Source of the DNA: Linderina pennispora
Taxonomy: Eukaryota > Kickxellomycota > Kickxellomycetes > Kickxellales > Kickxellaceae
DNA: 14,145 bases
Direction of reading: 5' to 3'
Assembly: GCF_002104995.1 (NCBI RefSeq)
Contig: NW_024468462.1
Coordinates: 1-14,145 of the forward strand
Both the position numbers and the translations under genes were made by a program. Every line of letters begins with the position of its first letter. Position 1 is the stretch's first letter. Below, one piece after another: positions 7,019-14,145 of the stretch. The notes under the pieces were generated by a model, which saw nothing but the letters and a program-made list of their open reading frames with translations, was not told the DNA's origin and ran no database searches.

Positions 7019-8339
7019 ATTGGCTATAGATATCAGTCAGGGGTAATGCCAGCCTGGCTTAGATACCTGGTGGAGCAAGTCGAGATATCGTTCACCGAGT
7101 TGCAGTTTGAAAAATCAGGCCACTTTTTTTTTTTTGGCAAAATGTGAAAATGGCTGTACCTACGACAGGGGGTCCACATTTGGGCTGCTTTATATTCTGC
7201 GAGTACGAAATGTGGCTAGTTGGCTGGCTGCCGAAAGGTGAGTTAGAATCACTATTGTAAGCAAAAAAACTGGAGCTGGTCAAGCTAAAAAATTGTCGAC
7301 CACGCTACCATGTTCCTAGCACTGGTGAAATTAAATGCGATATAGTGGCGGGTCACTTGGGTGTTGGTATGGCAAACCCAGGCATCAGCCAGTGGCACTT
7401 GGTCATGACCAGTATTAAAATGCATTTGTCTGCATCCGAATTTCACCATTCGTTCGGCATCAAATTGATTATCTATTACACGGCTCTATCTCATACGAGC
7501 AAGGTGATGCCGGCATGCATCATCTGTAGCCAACATGTGTTTCCAGGCGAAATTATGTGAGATAATACCGAGGCAAAGCGTCTGTAGGTGCTTTACTATG
7601 ATGCATTGCAAAACCGGCATCCTTATAAAATACGCCAAAGGGATCAAGCCTATACAACACCTGGTAAATAAAGCCAGGGCATTTAAACCATGTGTGTTGT
7701 GCATAGAGCACAGGCGTAGAAGTGGATATACTAGATGTGCCACTAGTTACCCTATGTAAATGAGAGTTGTGTTTTGACAACAGAGTAACTACATACTCGT
7801 CATGATGGTTGTCTGAATAGTGCCTGGTGAAACTGTTGGCTGTTGGGGAGTTGTGTGGTGTAAGTATGCAGTATATAGAGGTGTGTGCTTCAAGTAAAAG
7901 TCAGTGAGAAAAGAGAAGAGAGAGAAGAGAAACGATTACATACCCTAACAATCGGCACATACGCTCACTACGAAACGAATGTCTTCGATCTATGTTCGAT
8001 CGAGACATCATACCAAGGGCGATACCATGTCTCCCTCAAAGGTCCGGGTCTGTGCACCCGCTGCCATGCACCCGGCCGCTGCGCAACGGATTCGTGGCCA
8101 TGCAAATGAAGGGGATATCGCTAAGGCGATATCATCGCAAGCATGTCTCTCTACATGCGATATCTGCGGATTCGTAATGCAGATATAGGTTCGTGAGAAC
8201 ATCGATTGCCATGATTCGCAGCGGTGATCAACAGGTCTGCAAATCATCCCAACGGGTTTTGACGAGCTGCGGTAGCTGAACTGTCCCTCCACTTTGGGCA
8301 ATGGATAGCATGCTCTGTCTTGGCGCAGGGCGGTTCGGC
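7019..8339. other. Intergenic DNA upstream of the carboxypeptidase gene
   Basis: There is no convincing gene in these ~1.3 kb. A reading frame is open from 7111 to 7560 apart from one TAA at 7258. It includes a 12-T run (7124-7135) and an ATG at 7150, but the protein is not recognisable and codon use is unremarkable. Other short frames at 7486-8301 overlap on both strands and look like chance. Two small palindromes lie near 8114-8186. I found no tRNA-like structure. Confidence 0.5.
8114..8186. promoter_or_regulatory. Pair of small GATATC-containing inverted repeats upstream of carboxypeptidase gene 1
   Basis: GATATCGC-TAAG-GCGATATC (8114-8133) is a perfect 8-bp inverted repeat. ATATCTGC (8160-8167) pairs with GCAGATAT (8179-8186). 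Both lie 230-310 bp before the start codon. They could be binding sites for a dimeric regulator; no known factor is identified. Confidence 0.25.
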
Positions 8340-8347
8340 TATAAAAG
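8340..8347 (+). promoter_or_regulatory. TATA box of carboxypeptidase gene 1
   Basis: TATAAAAG lies 79 bp before the ATG at 8419, a normal distance allowing a short 5' leader. A pyrimidine-rich stretch (CCCTTTTCTTTTGCTG) follows at 8348-8363. Confidence 0.6.
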
Positions 8348-8418
8348 CCCTTTTCTTTTGCTGTTAGCCATTTTTAAATCCAGTTGTTCTATTAGCTCCA
8401 GGTTATTTTGATTCAGGA

Positions 8419-9906
8419 ATGAAGTTTATCGTTTGTGCTTTATCCGTCCTTGCCTTTGCAGGCAGTGCTGTCAACGCTGCTCCTTCAGATCAGTTTGTGT
8501 TTAGCCCCCACCATCGACCAGGGTTTGCAGATGGGTCTCTCCAAAATGCCAAAAGCAGTGGACAATGGACTCAAATAACAACCATGGACGCATTCCCTGA
8601 CTACCGCTTGCGCATCAAGAGCCCGCAGCTATGTGATACCAGTGTCACACAATACAGTGGGTATATGGACACCGATGAGGACAAGCACTTTTACTTCTGG
8701 TTCTTCGAAGCGCGAAATGTCCCCAGCGATGAGGCACCTCTAATTCTGTGGACCAACGGTGGACCTGGCTGCAGCTCCTTCACTGGTCTTCTGATGGAGC
8801 ACGGTCCGTGCCGTGTGAGCAAAGGTGGAAACAGCACCGAGTATAATCCTTATGGATGGAACGACCGCGCGAATATCATCTTCATTGACCAGCCGCTGAA
8901 CACAGGATTCTCGTATGGAAAGAAGGTTGACAACTCGTACGATGCCGGAAAGGACGTCAACGTATTCCTGCGCATGTTCTACAAGAGTTTCCCGCAGTAT
9001 GCCAATAGCGAGCTGCATGTGTTTGGCGAGTCTTACGGCGGTCATTATGTGCCAGCTATTGGCAAAGCTATCCACGAGGCTAATCTGGAGCTGGTCAAGA
9101 AACGTGAAATGAGCCTGCTTAGCAAAGCAGAGGCTGAGGTCGACGTCCTTCCGCTTGTTTCGATTGGTATTGGTAACGGCTTGGTTGATGTGTTGACTCA
9201 GCATGCGTACTACGCCAAAATGGCTTGCAACTCTACATACCCACCCGTTCTTCCTCAAGAGACTTGCGACAAGATGGATGCTGCTGTTCCTACCTGCGAC
9301 TTTTTGGTCAAGGCATGCTACAAGTGGCAAACCCGCCTCGCGTGTATCCCAGCCGAGTACTACTGCCTCAGTCGCATCATGGGTCCTTACAGCGATGGCA
9401 CACACAACAACCCTTACGATGTTCGCAAGAAGTGCGTGGGCGACAATTTGTGCTATGAAATTGAGGACGATATCGACAGGTATCTGAACATTCCGGCTGT
9501 TCAGCAGGAGCTTGGTGTTGACGTGCCAAAGTTTGTCGGCTGCAACCAAAAGGTCAGCGAGGGGTTCCTTCTCAACGGCGATTGGATGAAGCCATTGGTG
9601 CGTGAAATACCCCCGCTCCTTGAAGCTGGAATTCGTGTCCTCAACTACGCTGGTGATGCAGACTGGATCTGTAACTGGTACGGCAACAAGGCATGGTCGC
9701 TCAAGCTCGACTGGTCCGGCAAGGATGGTTTCAGCGGGGCCGACGATACTGAGTGGAATGTCGACAGCGAGCAGGCTGGTGAGGCCCGCACCTTCGAGAA
9801 CTTCACATTCCTGCGTGTGTTCGGCGCTGGACACATGGTTCCCTACGACCAGCCCAAGAACTCGCTGGACATGATCAACCGCTGGCTCGACGGAAAGCCG
9901 TTCTAG
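8419..9906 (+). CDS. Serine carboxypeptidase, carboxypeptidase Y-like (peptidase S10), gene 1
   Basis: An intact, intronless 495-residue protein that should remove C-terminal amino acids from peptides in the vacuole or outside the cell. Residues 1-20 are a signal peptide (MKFIVCALSVLAFAGSAVNA). About 45 residues of pro-region follow, clearly shorter than the ~90 of yeast carboxypeptidase Y. The S10 core then begins near QYSGYMD (78-84). The oxyanion motif is NGGPGCSS (113-120), preceded by Thr-112 where Leu is usual. The nucleophile is Ser-205 in GESYGGHYVP, the Asp lies in AGDAD (413/415) followed by CNW, and His-472 is in GAGHMVP. Sequons occur at 138, 271 and 461. No yeast-type QRPL vacuolar sorting signal is visible. 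The ATG at 8419 is fixed by the signal peptide. The next gene, 169 bp away, is a tandem paralogue. Confidence 0.96.
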   Translation: MKFIVCALSVLAFAGSAVNAAPSDQFVFSPHHRPGFADGSLQNAKSSGQWTQITTMDAFPDYRLRIKSPQLCDTSVTQYSGYMDTDEDKHFYFWFFEARNVPSDEAPLILWTNGGPGCSSFTGLLMEHGPCRVSKGGNSTEYNPYGWNDRANIIFIDQPLNTGFSYGKKVDNSYDAGKDVNVFLRMFYKSFPQYANSELHVFGESYGGHYVPAIGKAIHEANLELVKKREMSLLSKAEAEVDVLPLVSIGIGNGLVDVLTQHAYYAKMACNSTYPPVLPQETCDKMDAAVPTCDFLVKACYKWQTRLACIPAEYYCLSRIMGPYSDGTHNNPYDVRKKCVGDNLCYEIEDDIDRYLNIPAVQQELGVDVPKFVGCNQKVSEGFLLNGDWMKPLVREIPPLLEAGIRVLNYAGDADWICNWYGNKAWSLKLDWSGKDGFSGADDTEWNVDSEQAGEARTFENFTFLRVFGAGHMVPYDQPKNSLDMINRWLDGKPF

Positions 9907-10075
9907 TCGATCCGGGTTATCTTTTTCCCCGCACCCTTTTCATAAGGTCTATGTGAATCAACTATGCACAGCAGCTATCATGCGTCCGCGAGTTTAGGTG
10001 GCAACTGTGAGAAAAATGTGAGGGACTGCTTTGCCTGCTCTTTTCTTATTGTTCTCATAAGAATCCATTTTTGAC

Positions 10076-11586
10076 ATGCTATTTACTGGGTCACGCTTGG
10101 CACTTGGCACTGTGCTTCTCCTGGCTACTGCAGTCACTGCCACGCCAGCTCACCAGCATGTTTTCAACCAGCACCATCACGGCGCCGCAGCATCTAAGGC
10201 GTCTGGCCGTGTGGCTAACCCGGCGATGGTAGACATGAGCCAGTGGACAACAGTGTCCACAATGGATGCAATCCCCAACTATCGACTGCGCGTGAAGAAC
10301 CCGGGTCTGTGTGATACCAGCGTCGACCAGTACAGCGGGTATCTCGATACCGCGGAGGACAAGCACTTTTTCTTCTGGTTCTTTGAAGCACGCAAGGTCA
10401 AGCGCGAAGATGCGCCGCTCATTCTGTGGCTCAACGGCGGCCCTGGCTGCAGTTCGTTCACCGGTCTGCTGATGGAGCTTGGCCCGTGCCGTGTCAGTGA
10501 GGGTGGCAACGGCACAGACCACAATCCGTTTAGTTGGAACGATCGTGCGCACATCATCTTCCTTGACCAGCCCACCAATGTTGGCTTCTCATACTGGTTC
10601 AGACGTGTTCAGCTCTGTTGCGGCAGGAAGGGACGTCAATGCGTTGCTCCAAGCTGTTCTACAAGAGCTTTCCCGCAGTATGCTAACAGCGAGCTCCATG
10701 TTTTCGGGGAGTCATACGGCGGCCACTATGTCCCGGCTGTGGGCAAGGCAATCCATGAGGCGAACAGGGAACTGGAGAGCAAGCGGTCGCTGAGCCTTCT
10801 TTCTGTGAGTGAAGAGGAACAGCGCATCTTGCCACTCGCTTCTATTGGTATTGGAAACGGAATTGTCAATCCGCTTGTCCAGTTCAAGTATTTCTCGACA
10901 ATGGCGTGCAACTCGACCTATCCAGCCACGCTTCCCCAAGAGACCTGTGATAAGATGGATGCCGCCTATCCGACATGTGCCCGCCTTTTGCGCGAGTGCT
11001 ACAGGTGGAATGATGTATCCAGGTGCGAGGACTGCGACTAACTATTGCTATCCTACTATCAAGGGGCCATACATGGATACCGGGAGAAATCCCTATGACG
11101 TGCGGCGCTACTGCGTCGGCAACGGGCTATGCTACGAAATCGAGGACGACATTGACACCTATCTGAACAATGCTGGCGTGCAGAAAGCACTTGGTGCTGA
11201 AGTCAAGAAGTTCGAGTCGTGCTCGGAGAAGGTTGGAACTGGGTTTTCGCATGACGGTGATCATTCGAAGCCCTTCCACCAGTATGTCCCGCCCCTTCTT
11301 GCTGACAACATCCGTGTGCTTATCTACGCTGGGGATGCTGACTTTACATGCAATTGGTATGGCAACAAGGCGTGGTCGATGGAGCTCGAGTGGCCAGGAA
11401 AAGGAAGCATTCAATGGTGCCAGTGATGAGCTATGGTTGGTGGATGGTGTGGGTGCTGGCGAGGTGCGCACCCATGAAAATTTCACTTTCCTGCGCGTGT
11501 TTGGTGCCGGACACATGGTTCCGTATGACAAGCCCAAGGAGTCTCTAGACATGATCAACCGCTGGCTCGACAGAAAGCCATATTGA
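10076..11586 (+). CDS. Serine carboxypeptidase, carboxypeptidase Y-like (peptidase S10), gene 2, with five frame breaks
   Basis: A tandem paralogue of the gene at 8419-9906, very similar along its whole length. It has a signal peptide (to about residue 23), a His-rich pro-region start (HQHVFNQHHH), NGGPGCSS, the nucleophile in GESYGGHY (codon at 10712), AGDADFTCNW near 11335 and GAGHMVPYD near 11510. Compared with gene 1 it carries five single-base insertions, at about 10592-10597, 10648-10657, 10667-10674, 11010-11040 and 11399-11402. The first three cancel out and garble only ~27 residues; the fourth creates a stop at 11039. Protein similarity resumes exactly after each break and no substitution stop is seen. 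It is either a very recent pseudogene or an intact gene with sequencing insertions; I favour the latter. No clear TATA box is visible in the 169-bp spacer. Confidence 0.85.
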
Positions 11587-11982
11587 GCACTGAATGCTCA
11601 TACTTATTACCATTTTACTCCAAGCAAGGAATACGTGGCAGCAGGCCGCTATATGCTTTGAAGTATTGGTATGCTGGCTTCAGCAGAGTCTGGATAATAG
11701 GCTTTATGGAATAAAGCAGATGTGAAATGACTTGAAGTGAGAAAAGGAGATATCTGGCCTCAATGTGGGCCGAAATGCATGTGTTTGGCTTCATTGTCAT
11801 CCTGAACGTTCGTGACGTTCTGGAACATTAGTCGAACAGCAGTGCTGGTTGGAACCTTTCTGTATTAAGACCAGCATCACTGCGTGGACTAAGGGCACAG
11901 GGACACATCGGCGCTTGGTGCCAACAGGTATAAAGTGCAGCTGTAGATGACTATCGTTATATTGGATTTAGCATTTACTGAA
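11587..11982. other. Convergent intergenic spacer
   Basis: A 396-bp spacer between the 3' ends of carboxypeptidase gene 2 and the multicopper oxidase. It holds AATAAA at 11710-11715 on the plus strand, a heat-shock-element-like TTCTGGAA (11818-11825) within GTTCTGGAAC, and imperfectly complementary GCAGTGCTGGT and ACCAGCATCACTGC segments around 11840-11882. A TATAAAG at 11931 has no gene after it. No coding sequence was recognised. Confidence 0.5.
11710..11715 (+). terminator. Possible poly(A) signal of carboxypeptidase gene 2
   Basis: AATAAA lies 124 bp after the TGA that ends carboxypeptidase gene 2. It is the only canonical hexamer in the spacer in that orientation that I noticed. Confidence 0.3.
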
Positions 11983-13840
11983 TTAGTGATCGTTATCGTC
12001 GTCATCATCGCTATCAGCTTCGGTGTCTGTATCATCAGCCGTCAGTTTCCCTGGCTTTATCCAGTGTTGTGCTGTCAGTCCTGGTTGGTGATTTGCCTTC
12101 AGAAGTGCTTGTAGTACTACCCGCTGCCTCGCTGTGGGATGCGTCCAAAGTTGCCGGCGGCGGTCCATCCTCATCACCCATTTGCAAAATATACGACAGC
12201 ATCTGCCATCCAGCTGGTGGATCAATGCTTTCTACTTTGTCAGGCAGTGGATTCGGTCCTCCGGGCTGACCTTCCAGATCCATGCCGTCGCGGCCAATGG
12301 CATTGCCTGAAGCCTTGATTCCTTGTGCAATGCAGTTCTCCTTGAGCCCCTCCGGCAAATGCGATGTTATTCTGCAGCAAACCCGGTGCTGTGACAAAGG
12401 TAAGCTCAAGGCCACGAATCGCATGGTACTCAATATGGCAGTGAAATAGCCATGCTCCAGGATTGTTGGCGCGGAAGCGCAGAACAGCATAGTGGCCGCC
12501 ACGCAGGATAAACGTGTCACGCTTGACTGGGGCATCGCGAGCCAGCTTGGTGCGGTGTAAGGCCTGACCGTAGTGCCCCAATTTCGACTATCTGGAACAC
12601 ATGCCCGTGCAGATGGAATGGGTGCGTATAATAATCGTGGTTGTTCAATGTAATCTCCACCACATCACCCATATTCAGCACGTACGTGTTGGACTGGCGG
12701 CCGTATACTTCGCGCTTGTTAGCATTGTCGCCAGTGGACAGTGCTGTAAGCAAAGTAGGCACCTCGGGCAAAATGAATGTGACATTGTTGAACGAGTGGC
12801 GGAATGACTGATCGTCAAATACGCCCGAGTAGGCATCGAGCGTTACTTGCATCGTGGGGTCCATTAATGCCTCCTCATCCAAAGGCTCGAGGTCCAAATC
12901 ACTGGTAATTTTCCATCCGCCGTTGACTTCACGCTTGAGCGACGCTTTTGGTGCGTATTCTAGAACCCCGGTAAAGTTGAGAGGGTTGTATTTGGGCATG
13001 GTGAACAGGTCCGTGAACATGTCGGCGTGGAACAAGTAGTTGTTGTCGGCTGTTTCCTTGGACCGCACAAGCACCGATACTCGTTGCCCCGCTGCCAGCA
13101 TTACTCCCTTGGTTGGCTTCTCCTTGACCGGCACGCCATCGACCTCGATGATCCGCAGCTCATGGTCGTCGATACTAAAGTGAAATTCAAACGAGGCGCC
13201 AATGTTCAACAGCCGTAGCCTGTACGTCTTGTTCTTGACAAACTTGATCACCTTGGCATTCAAACACTCGCCGCCAATGATGCCGTACGGGATCATCGGC
13301 TTATAGCGCACATTGGGATCAGGACTTGAAAACTGCTTGATGATAGTGTTTGCTGGCTCACGGAACCAATCGGACATGGGAAGGATAACATCTTCGTCGT
13401 ACTTGTAGTAGTCATTTGGATCGCGCACGATTAAAGCAGTGCGTAAACCATCTGAAGTTTGCGCCTTGTAATGGCTGTGGATCCAGTACGTTCCGGCCTG
13501 TACCATCGGTATGCGATATGTGAATGTGCCATTAGGAGGAATAGAGCACTCGGTTACCATTGCAGCGCCATCGTAGTAGTTGGTGCCATTTTGGAACAGC
13601 CCATGCGAATGCAGAGATGTGGGCTCGTCGAGCGAGTTGTGTGCGTGGATTATTAGTGTATCGCCCAAGGTCACCTCTACTGGGGAGTGGCCATTTGCCA
13701 TTGACACCAATAGCCTTCCGACTAAACAGCCTACCAAAGCTAAAATCGATATAGCCGATATTCCAGTCCAGTACCACATCGGTTGCCTGGCACACAAGGA
13801 GCACCGGTGCGAGCAGTGGCAGAAGCACTTTCCAGCGCAT
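11983..13840 (-). CDS. Fet3/laccase-like multicopper oxidase with four frame breaks
   Basis: Predicted to oxidise a substrate (Fe(II) or phenols) with four coppers while reducing oxygen to water. The start at 13840 gives a signal peptide (MRWKVLLPLLAPVLLVCQA) followed by LDWNIGY and IGVNGKWP. All four copper sites are present: LHSHGLFQNG, GTYWIHSHY, HPFHLHGHVF and WLFHCHIEYH with Leu as the axial residue. Fet3-like stretches include VPTLLTALSTGDNAN and VKRDTFILR. Of the yeast ferroxidase residues, the Asp of STGDNAN is kept, Glu-185 appears as Asp (MSDWF) and Tyr-354 seems absent. There is no C-terminal membrane helix; the protein ends in an acidic tail (DSDDDDDNDH), so it may be secreted. 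Four +1 insertions break the frame, near 13682-13685, 12576-12579, 12355-12366 and 12038-12056. The last one decides whether the end is 12035 or 11983. Joined length is about 617 residues, normal for the family. Confidence 0.85.
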
Positions 13841-14145
13841 GATCGCGAGCTATTATAAAAAGGATGTAAAATGATGTTGAAGAGTGTGGGGAAAGAGGAA
13901 TGCACCGGGGGTGCAGACAAAGGACATCCACGGTGATGTTGTCTACCTTTCCGAGTTTGTCCCGGTCCTTGCTCCGCCCTCAACTCCATCGGGCATACAT
14001 GCAGGTGCCTGATTTCAATAAATGCACGTCGTATATTAAACTGGCAAAGACATTATTGTGCATAGTGGTGGTAGTGGTGCGACATTACGTTCCTCCTGGG
14101 CAAAAGCACTATTCAAGCCTTACAGCGCGCTGGTCGACAGAAGGG
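13841..14145. other. Upstream region of the multicopper oxidase gene
   Basis: No gene was recognised. An open frame runs upstream from 13840 to 13989 in a neighbouring frame, but its basic, Cys/His-rich text does not resemble the family and is best read as non-coding. On the minus strand a TTTTTATAATAG lies only ~12-25 bp before the start codon, too close for a normal TATA box. Confidence 0.4.

Noticed and set aside
7019-7130. tRNA or small RNA gene next to the insertion edge
   Set aside because: No B-box (GGTTCRANTCC) and no cloverleaf pairing could be found.
8740-9834. 364-codon open frame on the minus strand
   Set aside because: It lies antisense to the intact carboxypeptidase gene, whose full set of catalytic motifs and signal peptide settle the coding strand. 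Long antisense frames are expected in GC-rich-third-position genes.
11010-11075. Intron in carboxypeptidase gene 2 (GTATCC donor and a CTAAC branch-like motif)
   Set aside because: Removing it would delete residues (NYC, KGPY) that match gene 1. A single extra base explains the break better.
11818-11825. Heat-shock element (TTCTGGAA)
   Set aside because: It lies between the 3' ends of two convergent genes, so it has no promoter to act on; probably chance.
13841-13989. N-terminal extension of the multicopper oxidase frame up to an ATG at 13989
   Set aside because: The text is basic and unlike the family, while the ATG at 13840 in the neighbouring frame gives a proper signal peptide and the conserved first domain residues. 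The long frame exists only because of the +1 break near 13684.

Overview
The window looks like nuclear DNA of a filamentous fungus. The evidence is intronless secretory serine carboxypeptidase and Fet3-type multicopper oxidase genes beside an AT-rich transposon nest whose DDE transposase resembles those common in early-diverging fungi. A Zoopagomycota (Kickxellomycotina-like) or Mucoromycota source is my guess; no marker gene settles it.

There are two halves. Positions 1-7018 are very AT-rich and hold only mobile or decayed sequence: a family of long inverted-repeat hairpins (49-244, 553-683, 5393-5526, 6687-6851), three of them inside a ~380-396 bp repeat (475-854, 5315-5710, 6623-7018, all in the same orientation); a frameshifted gene of possible replication-protein type starting at the edge of the first repeat (846-2173); two broken copies of a DDE_Tnp_4-like transposase (2758-3965 and 5704-6263); two diverged small paralogous ORFs in opposite orientation (2504-2722 minus, 4191-4418 plus); a decayed minus-strand relative of the 1814-2173 coding segment (about 4680-5010); and ~111-bp tandem repeats (5037-5293, 6264-6604). 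Composition changes abruptly at 7018, at the end of the last hairpin repeat, so 7018 is probably the right edge of the inserted material. Its left edge lies outside the window.

Positions 7019-14145 are ordinary host DNA of higher GC: ~1.4 kb of mostly unexplained intergenic DNA ending in a TATA box, an intact carboxypeptidase Y-like gene (8419-9906), a tandem paralogue with five frame breaks (10076-11586), and a convergent minus-strand Fet3/laccase-like multicopper oxidase (about 13840-11983) with four frame breaks. All nine breaks in these two genes are +1 insertions, a pattern more typical of uncorrected long-read sequencing error than of pseudogene decay, so both genes may be intact in the organism. 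The two carboxypeptidases probably act in vacuolar or secreted proteolysis, and the oxidase in extracellular or cell-surface copper/iron oxidation; nothing visible joins them into one pathway.
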